DNA of 64,000 bases, taken from the NCBI RefSeq assembly GCF_030269325.1, contig NZ_BSTD01000001.1, forward strand, positions 186,001 to 250,000. Direction: 5' to 3'. A program made the position numbers and the translations under genes. Each line of letters begins with the position of its first letter. Positions within the stretch are counted from its first letter, which is position 1. Source of the DNA: Amycolatopsis sp. NBRC 101858. GTDB lineage: Bacteria > Actinomycetota > Actinomycetes > Mycobacteriales > Pseudonocardiaceae. The notes below the pieces were generated by a model. The model searched no databases. It saw only the letters and a program-made list of their open reading frames with translations, and had not been told where the DNA came from. Below are positions 34,028-43,300 of the stretch, in pieces.

Positions 34028-35479
34028 ATGGCTCAGCGTGCGAACGGCCGATCGCCGGTGCACGGTGTTCAGGTGGCACGTTCAGCACCGAAGATCAGGC
34101 GGAAGAAGAAGCTGCGGTACGAGGACATCACCGTCGTCGACCGATCGCTGCTCAAGCGGGCGGTGGGGGCCGCCGCACTCGGCAATGCCATGGAGTGGTT
34201 CGACTTCGGCGTCTACGCCTACATCGCCGACACCATCGCCGAGGTCTTCTTCCCGCCCACGGTCTCGCCCGGCGTCCGGCTGATCGGGACCTTCGGCGCC
34301 TTCACCGCCGCCTTCCTGATGCGGCCGCTCGGCGGGCTCGTCTTCGGCCCCCTCGGCGACCGGATCGGGCGGCAGAAGGTCCTCGCCGTCACCATGATCA
34401 TGATGGCGATCGGGACCCTGTGCATCGGGCTGATCCCGTCCTACTCCTCCATCGGCGTCTGGTCGCCCATCCTGCTCGTCGTCGCGCGGATGGTGCAGGG
34501 GTTCTCCACCGGCGGCGAGTACGGCGGCGCGACGACGTTCATCGCCGAGTACTCCCCCGACAAACGCCGTGGCTTCATGGGCTCCTGGCTCGAGTTCGGC
34601 ACGCTGTCCGGGTACGTGCTCGGCGCGTCCGTCGTCACCGGGATGAAGGCCTGGGTCCCGCACGAGACGCTGCTCGACTGGGGGTGGCGGATCCCGTTCC
34701 TGGTCGCCGGGCCGCTCGGCATCATCGGCCTCTACCTGCGGCTCAAGCTCGAGGAGACGCCCGCGTTCCAGAAGCACGCCGAAGAGTCCGAGAAGCGCGG
34801 ACGCTCCGGCGAGCCGTTCTGGAAGATGTTCACCGACTACTGGCCGGCACTGCTGATCTGCGTCGGCCTGGTGCTCGTGTTCAACGTCACCGACTACATG
34901 CTGCTGTCGTACATGCCGACGTACCTGTCCGAGCAGCTGCACCTCGACGCCACCCACGGCCTGCTGTTGATCATCGTCGTCATGGTCGTGATGATGCTGA
35001 TCATCCTGGTCGGCGGCCGGATCACCGACCACGTCGGCCGCAAGCCCGTGATGATGGCCGGCTGCCTCGGCTTCGTCGTGCTGTCCTGGCCGCTGATGCT
35101 GCTGGTGCACGACGGCGGCCTGGTCCTGACGTTCCTCGGGCTGATGGGCCTCGGCCTGCTGCTGCTCTGCTTCGAGGTCTCGATGCCCGCCGCACTGCCG
35201 GCGTTGTTCCCGACCGCGATCCGCTACGGCGCGCTGTCGATCGCGTTCAACATCTCCGTGTCGCTCTTCGGCGGCACGACGCCGCTGGTGATGCAGTCGC
35301 TGATCTCCGCGACCGGCCACGACTTCTGGCCGGCCTGGTACATGATGGCCGCCGGTGCGGTCGGCGCCGTCGCGGTCTACTTCAGCCGTGAGACGGCGAA
35401 CAAGCCGCTCTGGGGCTCGGGTCCCGCAGTGGCGACCGAAGAGGAAGCGCGGGAGCTCGTCCGCGAGTCGAAGTCCTAA
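34028..35479 (+). CDS. MHS-family MFS transporter (ProP-like)
   Basis: 483 residues with twelve predicted helices. The metabolite:H+ symporter signature is strong: LLKRAVGAAALGNAMEWFDF at the first helix, GPLGDRIGRQKVL in loop 2-3, ARMVQGFSTGGEYGGA in helix 4, and ITDHVGRKPVMM in loop 8-9. ProP-like members import proline, betaine or dicarboxylates with protons. The start is uncertain: ATG at 34028 or GTG at 34073; neither has a strong ribosome site. The frame continues upstream through the tRNA, which is meaningless. The stop overlaps that of the convergent hydrolase. Confidence 0.88.
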   Translation: MAQRANGRSPVHGVQVARSAPKIRRKKKLRYEDITVVDRSLLKRAVGAAALGNAMEWFDFGVYAYIADTIAEVFFPPTVSPGVRLIGTFGAFTAAFLMRPLGGLVFGPLGDRIGRQKVLAVTMIMMAIGTLCIGLIPSYSSIGVWSPILLVVARMVQGFSTGGEYGGATTFIAEYSPDKRRGFMGSWLEFGTLSGYVLGASVVTGMKAWVPHETLLDWGWRIPFLVAGPLGIIGLYLRLKLEETPAFQKHAEESEKRGRSGEPFWKMFTDYWPALLICVGLVLVFNVTDYMLLSYMPTYLSEQLHLDATHGLLLIIVVMVVMMLIILVGGRITDHVGRKPVMMAGCLGFVVLSWPLMLLVHDGGLVLTFLGLMGLGLLLLCFEVSMPAALPALFPTAIRYGALSIAFNISVSLFGGTTPLVMQSLISATGHDFWPAWYMMAAGAVGAVAVYFSRETANKPLWGSGPAVATEEEARELVRESKS

Positions 35480-36147
35480 ACCGCCTCGAGCAGGAGCCCG
35501 GTCAGCTCGGCGGGCATGGTGATCATGCAGTCGTGCCCGGTCGGCAGCTCGCGCACCGGCTCGCCCGCCGGGACCGGCCGCCTGGCGATCCCCGACGGTT
35601 CCCCGCCGACGCAGTGGATGTGCGTGCGCGGGATCGCCTTCGCCGCCGGGTTGTCCAGCCGGACGGGCTCCGTGAGGCACCGGACCGGCTGGTCGGACAG
35701 CATCGCGCGCAGCCAGGCGACGTCGTCGGGATCCGTGACGCCGAACAGGCCCATCGGCGGCACCCGCCAGCCGTCGACGGCGCTGTCGACCAGCTGTTTC
35801 GTGACGGGGATGACGTCGGCCGCGGTCTCGCCGTCTTCGGGGACCATCGCGTCGAGGAACACCAGGCGCGCGATCCGCTCCGGCGCCCGGTCGGCGGCTC
35901 CCGAGATGACCATCCCGGCGTAGCTGTGCCCGACGAGCACGACGTCGTGCTCGTCCTCGAGCAGGCGGACGACGTCGTCGATGTGGGTGCCGAGCCCGAC
36001 TTCCGGGCTCAGCAAGTGGGCCTGGTCCCCGTAGCCGGTCAGGGACGGCGCGAGCACCCGGTGTCCGGCGGCTTCCAGCCGCGGGACCACCCGATCCCAG
36101 CAGCGCCCGCTGTGCCAAGCGCCGTGGATCAGCAGAAATGTTGCCAT
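35476..36147 (-). CDS. Alpha/beta hydrolase
   Basis: 223 residues. Oxyanion strand ATFLLIHGAWHSGRCWDRV at the N-terminus, nucleophile elbow VLVGHSYAGMVI with Ser near residue 76, acid in the FLDAMVPEDGE region and catalytic His in PTGHDCMITMPAEL. It resembles salicylate-esterase/HNL-type small hydrolases. Divergent from the HxlR regulator gene at 36267, with two inverted repeats between them, so it is probably the regulated target. Stop codon shared with the MFS gene. Confidence 0.88.
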   Translation of the reverse strand: MATFLLIHGAWHSGRCWDRVVPRLEAAGHRVLAPSLTGYGDQAHLLSPEVGLGTHIDDVVRLLEDEHDVVLVGHSYAGMVISGAADRAPERIARLVFLDAMVPEDGETAADVIPVTKQLVDSAVDGWRVPPMGLFGVTDPDDVAWLRAMLSDQPVRCLTEPVRLDNPAAKAIPRTHIHCVGGEPSGIARRPVPAGEPVRELPTGHDCMITMPAELTGLLLEAV

Positions 36148-36166
36148 GCTTGCCTCGGTTCTCTTT

Positions 36167-36197
36167 GGTTCCTCGGTACCATTCGGTAACCGGAACC
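36167..36197. promoter_or_regulatory. Imperfect inverted repeat in the hydrolase promoter
   Basis: Outer arms GGTTCC and GGAACC with inner CGGTACC and GGTAACCG. It lies 20-50 bases upstream of the hydrolase start and is placed like a second HxlR or other repressor operator. Confidence 0.45.
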
Positions 36198-36230
36198 ATC
36201 GTGATCCACACGGCGCGCACCGGGCAATAC

Positions 36231-36246
36231 GGCACTAATTGGTGCC
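36231..36246. promoter_or_regulatory. Near-perfect palindrome before the HxlR gene
   Basis: GGCACTAATTGGTGCC, a 16-base palindrome with one mismatched pair around a central AATT. It is 11 bases ahead of the AGGAGGT ribosome site of the HxlR-family gene. Such sites are usual for autoregulating HxlR proteins. Confidence 0.6.
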
Positions 36247-36266
36247 CGGGTTCTCAGGAGGTAACC

Positions 36267-36605
36267 GTGGACGACCCCTGCAAGGCCCGCCAGGTCCTCG
36301 GGATCGTCGGGGACAAGTGGGCGATGCTGGTCGTGCGCATGCTCAAGGACGGACCGCGGCGCTTCACCGAGCTCAAGCGGTCCGTCGACGGCATCAGCCA
36401 GCGCATGCTCACCGTCACCCTGCGCGACCTCGAGCGCGACGGGATCGTGACGCGCACGGTCGTCGCCGTCATGCCCCCGCACGTCAGCTACGAGCTGACG
36501 CCGATGGGCCGGACCCTGCGCGAAGCCACCGCGCCGCTGCTGGCGTGGAGCATCGAGCACCTGCCGCACATCGACGCCGCCCGCGAGGCGTACGACAACC
36601 GCTAG
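36267..36605 (+). CDS. HxlR-family transcriptional regulator
   Basis: 112 residues from a GTG start seven bases after AGGAGGT. Family features: DDPCKARQVLGIVGDKWAMLVVRML, the winged helix FTELKRSVDGISQRMLTVTLRDLERDGIV, and YELTPMGRTLREATAPLLAW. A single cysteine near the N-terminus (DDPC) is the redox or electrophile-sensing Cys of many HxlR proteins. Divergent from the alpha/beta hydrolase, which is the likely target. The stop overlaps that of the L,D-transpeptidase gene. Confidence 0.93.
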   Translation: MDDPCKARQVLGIVGDKWAMLVVRMLKDGPRRFTELKRSVDGISQRMLTVTLRDLERDGIVTRTVVAVMPPHVSYELTPMGRTLREATAPLLAWSIEHLPHIDAAREAYDNR

Positions 36606-37786
36606 TTCGCGGCGGTCCGCCACTCGTCCCAGGACAGCTGCCAGACGCTCCAGCCGTCGGTGGGCTCGAGCTTCGGGCCCCCGCTGTTCCGGACGGTGAC
36701 GATGTCGCCCTTCCTGGAGGTGTCCATCAGCCACTTCGTGTTGTCGGTGGACAGGTTGAGACACCCGTGGCTGACGTTGCTGTGGCCCTGCTGCCGCACC
36801 GACCACGGCGCGGAGTGGTAGAAGATGCCGCTGTAGGACAGGCGGATGGCGTACTGGACGTAGGTGCTGTAGCCGCCGGGAGCGTCCTCGGGGACGCCGT
36901 AGGTGGCGGAGTTCATGGTGTAGCCGGTGTGCTCGCTCATGACGGTGTAGGTGCCGGCCGGGGTGTTGTGGCCGGGCTTGCCCATGGAGGTCGGCATGGT
37001 CTTGACCTCCTTGTCGTTGATCGAGACGGTCATCTGGTGCGTCTGGCCGTCGGCGACCGCGACGAGCTTGTCGCCGATCGTGCCGGTGATCTTCTTGTCC
37101 TCGCGGCCGTAGCTGCCCTTGCCGAGCGCCTTGCCGTAGACGGCGGCGTCGACCTTGATCTTGGTGCCGCTCTTCCAGTAGTCCTTCGGCCGCCAGGTCA
37201 CCTGCTTGTCGCCGGACCAGCGGAAGGCGCCCTCGGTGGCGGGTTCCGCGGTGACCTTGAGCGCCTTCTCGGCGGCGGCCTTGTCGGCGACGTTCCCGCT
37301 GAAGGTGAAGATCAGCGGCATCCCGACGCCGACGGTCTCGCCGTCTTCGAGGTTCACCGAGACGCCGAGCTGCCTCGCGGGCTTGACCGTGCTGAAGGAC
37401 GACTCCTGCGTCACCGGCTTGCCGTCGGAGCCGGTCGCGGTGGCGATCAGCTGGTAGGTCTTGTTGTAACCGAGCGGCTCGGCGGAGTCCCACCCGGAGC
37501 CGTCGGCACGCACCTTCCCGGCGACGACCTTGCCGTCGGGCCCGGTCAGCTTGACGTCCCCGACCTTGCCGTCGGTGACGGCGACGGTGACGGGCTCACC
37601 GGGCGCGACGTCCTTGGCATCCTTCGCAGGGCTCAGCGCGAGCGCGGCAGGCTTCGGCGCGGGCTTAGGGGCACTCGAAGACGCCGTCTCCTTCGCAGGT
37701 TCACTCGAAGGGCTACTGCTACAGCCGGCCACCGTGAGGCCGATCACCCCAGCGGCCAAGAGCAGCCGCACCCCCGCACTCGTCAT
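36602..37786 (-). CDS. L,D-transpeptidase lipoprotein (LdtMt2-like)
   Basis: 394 residues. Signal with lipobox TVAGC near residue 22, then a serine/proline-rich spacer, two immunoglobulin-like BIG domains (about 55-150 and 155-255) and the YkuD catalytic domain (about 260-380). Active-site motif: HSAPWSVRQQGHSNVSHGCLNLS, Cys near residue 342. The protein forms 3-3 cross-links in peptidoglycan on the outer membrane face. A C-terminal WSVWQLSWDEW extension follows, as in mycobacterial LdtMt2-type proteins. The start chosen gives a proper lipoprotein signal; a longer upstream frame does not. Convergent, stop-overlapping with HxlR. Confidence 0.93.
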   Translation of the reverse strand: MTSAGVRLLLAAGVIGLTVAGCSSSPSSEPAKETASSSAPKPAPKPAALALSPAKDAKDVAPGEPVTVAVTDGKVGDVKLTGPDGKVVAGKVRADGSGWDSAEPLGYNKTYQLIATATGSDGKPVTQESSFSTVKPARQLGVSVNLEDGETVGVGMPLIFTFSGNVADKAAAEKALKVTAEPATEGAFRWSGDKQVTWRPKDYWKSGTKIKVDAAVYGKALGKGSYGREDKKITGTIGDKLVAVADGQTHQMTVSINDKEVKTMPTSMGKPGHNTPAGTYTVMSEHTGYTMNSATYGVPEDAPGGYSTYVQYAIRLSYSGIFYHSAPWSVRQQGHSNVSHGCLNLSTDNTKWLMDTSRKGDIVTVRNSGGPKLEPTDGWSVWQLSWDEWRTAAN

Positions 37787-37952
37787 ACGCACCTGCCTGG
37801 TTCGCCGTCGATGTCCGACTACAGTGTGCCCGACCAGCCCCGACACCGGGGTGGCAACGCCCCAACCGGCTAACGGGACCCCCCTGAAACGGGGCCCGGA
37901 ACCGGGTGCTAATGTTTTCCACGTCGCCGAGGGAAACCTCCGGCAGACACCG

Positions 37953-38025
37953 GCGCCATTAGCTCAATTGGCAGAGCAGCTGGCTCTTAACCAGCGGGTT
38001 CGGGGTTCGAGTCCCTGATGGCGCA
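37953..38025 (+). tRNA. tRNA-Lys (CTT)
   Basis: Acceptor GCGCCAT (37953-37959) pairs perfectly with ATGGCGC (38018-38024). D arm TAGCTCAATTGGCAGAGCA, anticodon loop CTCTTAA with anticodon CTT, T arm CGGGGTTCGAGTCCCTG. Discriminator A at 38025. CCA is not encoded. A TAATGT -10-like element lies about 40 bases upstream. Confidence 0.97.
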
Positions 38026-38033
38026 CACCCACT

Positions 38034-38067
38034 CCCCAGGTTGAAGATCTCTTCAACCTGGGGTTTT
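38034..38067 (+). terminator. Rho-independent terminator after tRNA-Lys
   Basis: Perfect 13-base stem CCCCAGGTTGAAG / CTTCAACCTGGGG, loop ATCT, then TTTT. It begins nine bases after the tRNA. Confidence 0.95.
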
Positions 38068-38230
38068 GTGGTTTCTGGACGCACTCCATCGGCGACGTAC
38101 GGAGCCCTTGGAGGATGACCGGGGCCAGCCTCCTTGTCGGCCGTTCCCGTTGGTGCGCAACAAAAAGGTGGGCAGCTCAGCGCCGGCCCCGTCGAACAGC
38201 CTGCACCGGGAACCATCGGTCCACCGACGA

Positions 38231-38270
38231 CCGTGGGTCCTCCTCGGTCGTGTCCGAAGAGGACCCACGG
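38231..38270 (-). terminator. Hairpin terminator of the sigma-factor operon
   Basis: Perfect 12-base stem (CCGTGGGTCCTC / GAGGACCCACGG) with a 16-base loop, ending six bases from the stop of the minus-strand gene at 38276. The 160 bases between it and the tRNA terminator hold nothing recognisable. Confidence 0.75.
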
Positions 38271-38275
38271 GACCC

Positions 38276-39307
38276 CTAGTGGGGCAGGACCAGGTGGTCG
38301 GCGATCGCGTACAGCTCCGTCAGCTCGCCGGGGCCCGCGACGGCGATCGGCTCGTCGTGGACCGCCTTGAGGATCCAGAGCGTGCGGTAGCCGTTCTCGT
38401 CCACGTAGCGGGTCGCGTGTCCCTGGACCTGTTGGCCCGCTGTGCCGCGCACCTGGCTGGACTCGTCGCTGCGCACCTGGATCGGGGGCAGGGTGCTGCA
38501 CGTGCCCACCGAGTAGGCCGTGCGCGAAGCCTCCTCGACGTCGAACGCGCACATCCGCAGGCCGTCGGGCAGCGTGCCGAGGCCGAACGCCGGGGTGACG
38601 GTCGTCTTGCCCGGGAAGGCGATGTTCTCCGCGACGCGGCGGCCCGCGTCGATCAGTTGCTGCGCCGGCGCCGTGCTGCCCGGCTGCGCGGCCACGTTGA
38701 CGTACAGCGAGCCGCCTTCGGGGTGGGTCAGGTACACCTCGTAACCGCCCGGGCCGCCGGAGTGCGAGCTCTCCACCCCGGCCCGGCCGCCGATGGTGAC
38801 GGGCTGGCCCGGACCGGACTTGAAGGCGGCGTGCCCGACCGGCATCGACCGCATTTCCTGCACGTCCACTAGCAGGGCCTGACGCCCCGACGTCACGGTG
38901 AGCATGTACTCGCCGCCGTACACCGGCTTGTCGGGTTTGGCCGCGCTGCCGCCGATGTTGATCCGGCGCGCGAGGTAGTCGGCCTTGCCCGGCGGCAGCC
39001 AGCCGAGCGAGAAGGGCATGGTCAGGTCCGCGATGCCCGGCTTGGCCGGTGCCGCGACGGCGGCCGGACCGGCAGCCGGACCGGCGCCCGTGGCCACCTG
39101 GTTGTCGTGCGCGGGCCGGTTCAGCACGACGACGGCGACCGCGGCCAGGACGAGCAGGACCACCCCGGCGCCGGCCGCGAGCGGACGGCTCACCACGGCG
39201 CGCTTGCGGTCGAGGCGCTCACGCGTGGCCGCCAGCACCCGGTCGCTGTCGGGGGTGTCCTGCTCGTGGGCGGTGAAGGTGTCCTTGATCAGGTTCTCGA
39301 TATCCAT
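38276..39307 (-). CDS. Single-helix membrane protein coupled to a SigE-type sigma factor
   Basis: 343 residues: a cytoplasmic N-terminus of about 45 residues (MDIENLIKDTFTAHEQDTPDSDRV), a membrane helix at about 45-65 (AGAGVVLLVLAAVAVVVLN), and a large outside domain containing ADYLARRINIGG, EMRSMPVGHAAF and DENGYRTLWILKAV. By position it would be the anti-sigma factor of the preceding gene, and the short N-terminal region would bind sigma. The zinc anti-sigma signature HxxxCxxC is absent. Its ATG overlaps the sigma gene stop by one base (TGATG). Function of the outer domain is unknown; anti-sigma role is inference. Confidence 0.78.
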   Translation of the reverse strand: MDIENLIKDTFTAHEQDTPDSDRVLAATRERLDRKRAVVSRPLAAGAGVVLLVLAAVAVVVLNRPAHDNQVATGAGPAAGPAAVAAPAKPGIADLTMPFSLGWLPPGKADYLARRINIGGSAAKPDKPVYGGEYMLTVTSGRQALLVDVQEMRSMPVGHAAFKSGPGQPVTIGGRAGVESSHSGGPGGYEVYLTHPEGGSLYVNVAAQPGSTAPAQQLIDAGRRVAENIAFPGKTTVTPAFGLGTLPDGLRMCAFDVEEASRTAYSVGTCSTLPPIQVRSDESSQVRGTAGQQVQGHATRYVDENGYRTLWILKAVHDEPIAVAGPGELTELYAIADHLVLPH

Positions 39308-39807
39308 CAGCTCTCCTTCGCCTGGGCCATCCGGTCGATGCCCAGGCCGTGTCGCAGGGTCGTCAGGGCTTTGCGGGCGTGGGCCCGCACGGTGGCCTGG
39401 GCGCAGCCGAGCAGGTCGGCGATGTCGGCGTCGGCGAGCTGCTCGTAGTACCGGAGCACCACGACCGCGCGCTGGCGCCGGGGCAACCGCGCCAGGCGCT
39501 GCCACATGTCCTCGCGGGCCGCGTGGTCCGACGCGAAGTCATCCGGCCGCGCCTCGTCCGGCGGGTCGCCGACGGAGATCAGCCGCGCCGATCTGCTGCG
39601 CCGCCAGGAGAGGTAGTCGTTGGTCACCATCCGCAGGACATAGCGGTCGGGGTGATCGGCGTCGCTGACCCTCGACCACCGTCGGTACGCCTTGACCAGC
39701 ACGTCCTGCACCAGGTCAGCGGCTTGTTCCCGCTCCCCGGTCAGCATCGTCGCGTAGCGCAGCAACCGCGGCAGGTGCGCCCGGACGAAGTCCTCGTAGT
39801 CAGCCAT
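39307..39807 (-). CDS. SigE-family (ECF) RNA polymerase sigma factor
   Basis: 166 residues. Region 2 (about 10-75): DYEDFVRAHLPRLLRYATMLTG ... ADLVQDVLVKAYRRW, ending with YLSWRRSRS. Region 4 (about 110-160): LARLPRRQRAVVVLRYYEQLADADIADLLGCAQATVRAHARKALTTLR. This is the SigE-family (SACE_1801/SCO-type) group of actinobacterial ECF factors. The start at MADYEDFVRAHL agrees with the family; an upstream extension of the frame is not used. The following membrane protein gene overlaps by one base. Confidence 0.93.
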   Translation of the reverse strand: MADYEDFVRAHLPRLLRYATMLTGEREQAADLVQDVLVKAYRRWSRVSDADHPDRYVLRMVTNDYLSWRRSRSARLISVGDPPDEARPDDFASDHAAREDMWQRLARLPRRQRAVVVLRYYEQLADADIADLLGCAQATVRAHARKALTTLRHGLGIDRMAQAKES

Positions 39808-39895
39808 CACTAGGAAGACTGCCGCCGCGCGCGATCCGTGTACCTCCGCGCAGAACTTCTTCAAGAATCTGGCGGCGGAGACGATCTCCGCGCGC

Positions 39896-40348
39896 TCAGG
39901 CAGGCCAGAGCTGGATCAACCACCGTTCGATGCCTGTCGCGAAGCTGCCTTCACCGAGTTGGGCGGTGCCACGCTGGTTGCCGACGTGGACCCGGGCGCG
40001 GTGCGGGCCAGGACGGGGAAGGGAAAGTGTGTGGTCGCCCGGGGCCGCCGTCACGGACTGCAGCCGCACCTCGGTGGTGAGGTCGCAGGCGAGCTCGAGC
40101 ACGTGGTCCCAGGCCGCGGAGTCCGGCTCGCCGGGTGGTGCGCTGTCCCAGGTTTCGAGGCGGACGGCCGGTGCGTGGTCGGTGGCGGCGCTGTGCAGGA
40201 GCAGGCCGCCAGGGCCGCCGACGCCGATCCAGGGCCCAGCGGGAGGGGACAAGCTGAGCGCGTTGCGGACCAAGGGGAGTTCTTGGAGCACGAACTGGCC
40301 GTACTCGACGTCGACGGTGTCCTCGACGGCGGTGATCAGGCGTGGCAT
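39896..40348 (-). CDS. Hypothetical protein, last gene of the flotillin/ATPase operon
   Basis: 150 residues starting at MPRLITAVEDTVDVEYGQFVLQE behind a GGGGGAG site, 20 bases after the giant ATPase stop. It is composed of beta-strands (GPWIGVGGPGGLLLHSA, AVRLETWDSAPPGEPD, WDHVLELACDLTTEVRLQSV, GDHTLSLPRPGPHRARVHVGNQ) and ends in IERWLIQLWPA. There is no membrane helix or cysteine motif. No family is recognised. Its conserved-looking position suggests it is a partner of the ATPase; that is inference. Confidence 0.72.
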   Translation of the reverse strand: MPRLITAVEDTVDVEYGQFVLQELPLVRNALSLSPPAGPWIGVGGPGGLLLHSAATDHAPAVRLETWDSAPPGEPDSAAWDHVLELACDLTTEVRLQSVTAAPGDHTLSLPRPGPHRARVHVGNQRGTAQLGEGSFATGIERWLIQLWPA

Positions 40349-40368
40349 CCCCACTCCCCCCGGCTCGA

Positions 40369-43300
40369 TCAAGCTTCCTCACGCACAAGCCGTTGCCCCG
40401 CGCGTTCGATGGCGGTTTCGACCGCGCCCACCCGGTCGGCCAGCAAGCCCACCGCGCCGACCGCGCGGCTCATCGGATCCTCGTCGTCGCCGCCCAGTGC
40501 CTGGGCTCGCAGGTACGCCGCCTTGACGTCGGTCCACCGGCGGGCCTGCTCCTCGGACAGGCGTCCGCGCAGCTCGGCCAGCTTGAGCAGGTTGGCTTCG
40601 GCGCCCGAGGTCAGTGTCTGCGCCTCGCCCGCGTAGTGGTCGTCGATCAGGGCCTCGAGTTCCGCGTCGTTCATCGCCGGCACGATGCGCTCGGCCAGCT
40701 TGTTCATGTTCCGGTACGAACCCTGCAGCTGGAACGGCGGTTCGGTGCGGGACGCGTCCGCCTGCGCCGCCGAGGCGATGTAGGCCCGGTTGTTCGCCAG
40801 CACGGTCCGCTGCACCCGCAGGAGCTTCCGCAGCACCGCGAGGATCTGCTCCAGCTCCGTCGCCGAATACGCCTGCGAAAGCTGGTCGGCGCGCACCGAA
40901 CCGTCGCCGCGCGCCATCCGCACCAGGACGTCCACATCGGACCGCTCCCGCGAGACGAGCGGGGCCAGCACGGAGTTCGACGTCAGCGAGTTCTCGACGT
41001 AGCTCAGCGCGAAGAGGTCTTCCTTGCCGGACAGCACGTCGCCGAGGTTCCACACGTCCGCGCGGTTGGCGAGCATGTCGGGGATGCGGAACCGCTTGCC
41101 CTGCTCGGTGTACGGGTTCCCGGCCATGCACACCGCGAACCGCTTGCCGCGCAGGTCGTAGGTCCGCGTGCGGCCCTCCCACACGCCTTCCATCCGCCGC
41201 TGCGCGTCGCACAGGGAGATGAACTTCTGCAGCAGCTCCGGCGACGTGTGCTGGATGTCGTCGAGGTACAGCAGCACGTTGTTGCCCTGCTCCAGCGCGA
41301 ACGAGATCTTCTCGACCTCCTGCCGCGCGGTCGCGTTGGGCGCGTCGGCCGGGTCGACGGAGGTGACGTCGTGGCCGAGCGCCGGCCCGTTGACCTTCAC
41401 GAACACCAGCCCGAGCCGGCTGGCCACGTACTCCATGAGCGTCGTCTTGCCGTACCCCGGCGGCGAAATCAGCAGGAGCAGGCCGGACTGGTCGGTGCGC
41501 CGGGCGTCCCCGGTCGCGCCGAGCTGCTTGGCCAGGTTGTCGCCGATCAGCGGGAGGTAGACCTCGTCCAGCAGCCGGTTGCGCACGAAGGCGCTCATCA
41601 CCTTCGGCTTGTACTCGTCCAGCCGGAGCCGGTCGCGTTCGGCCGCGACGAGCTCGTTGCGCAGCCGCTGGTAGGCGCGGAACCCCGGCACGCGATCACG
41701 CCGGAACCGGTGCGTCCTGGCCAGCACCTCGTCCAGCCGCAGCGTCACCGACCGCCCGGTGATCCGCGGGTGCGAGCCGAGCAGACCGTCCACAGTGGTC
41801 GTCAGCGTCGCCGACGAGTCGTACCGCGGGAGGTCGCACAGCTCGATCGCGACGGCCTCCGGCAGCTCGTCGGCCGGCAGCCCGGCGGCGTCCACGAAGG
41901 ACCGCAGCCAGGCGTCGGCCAGCTGGTACCGGTCCGCCAGTGCGTCGAGGGAACGCAGGTCTTCGGCGAAGCTCCGCCGGTCGAGCCGGAACTTGTCCAG
42001 CACCGTGCGCGCGCCGCCGTGGGTGACGAACCCGGGCTGGGCGACGGCGAGCTCCTCGACCAGGTACTCCCCGGCGAACTCGGCCTCGAGCCCCAGCCCG
42101 GCGCCGTCGAGGAACGCCGTCATCGCGTCCGTGAGCTCCCGCGCCAGGTCGTCCATCGCCTTCGGGTGGCCGAACGCCTCCCGCACCCGCCCCAGCGACG
42201 CGGCCCGCGTCGTCCACGCGGCCTTGGCCCGTTCGTCGGCGCCGAAGGCCCAGAACAGCTGAGCCGCCGCCCGGGCCGCGGGCGGGTAGCGCAACAGGCC
42301 GGCGGCGGACCGCAGGCGCAGCAAGGCAGCCAGGATCGCGGCCGCGTCGTGGTCGTGCACCCCGCGCGCGTAACCCTCGTCGTAACGCTCCCCGGCCACG
42401 CTCCGCACGACGTCGAGCAGGTCGGCTTCGACCAGCTCCGCCACCGGCCGTTCGGCGAGGATCGACGTCGCGAGGTACTCGGCCCGGTAGACCTCCGGCG
42501 ACTCCGAGACCAGCAGCTGGTCCCAGTACGGCCGCGTCGCCTCGAACACGCCGTCGCGCACCGGCGCCCGGTAGTCGGTGCCGGTGATCGCGAACTTCAT
42601 CGCGCCCTCGTGCGGCACCATCGTCAGGTCGATGTCCTGCGTGTTGACGGCGAAGGTGCTGCGGCCGAGGCGGATCGTCTCGCCGCCCTCGCCGTAGAGG
42701 TCCAGCCGGTCGCGCAGGCCCCGGCCGGCCTCCTGGCGGGCGGCCTTCACCCGGCCTTCGAGCTCTTCGGCGCGGACCTGGTCGCCGAGCGCACGCAGGT
42801 CCTCGACGACGCTGCGCAGCTTCGAGACCATCGGATCGGCCGCGAAGTAGGTGTTGATCTCGTCGACCGAGCCGAGCGAACCGACCCGGCGGGTCACGCT
42901 GCCGAGGATCCGGTCCGCCGAATCGACGAGCCGGTCGGCCCGCCGCGCCCGCTCGTCGAGCAGCGCCTGCTTGCGCGAGGAGAACGCCTCGTAGACGTCG
43001 GTGCGCTTCTCCCCGAGCGAAGTCAGGAAGTCGTCGAACTCCCCGAACCGCGATTCGAGGTTCTCCAGCTGCAGCAGCAGCCTGCCCAGTTGCTCGTCGC
43101 AACGCTCCGGGGTGTCCGCGACCGCGAGTCCGCCCGTGATGGCCTGCGCGAGCAATGCGAACTCGGCGGCGAACTCCGCCCGGCCCTCGGTCTCCAGGAG
43201 TTCCCGGCGCCGCGCGTCCAAAGTGGCCCTGGCGCGGTTGACGGCGCCGATCACCTCGCCGACGCGCTCCAGGATCTTCGTGCGGACGACCGCATCGGCG

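Noticed and set aside
33878..38025. tRNA-His and tRNA-Lys as integration sites for a genomic island
   Set aside because: No integrase, no duplicated tRNA 3' end and no composition change; the genes between them look native.
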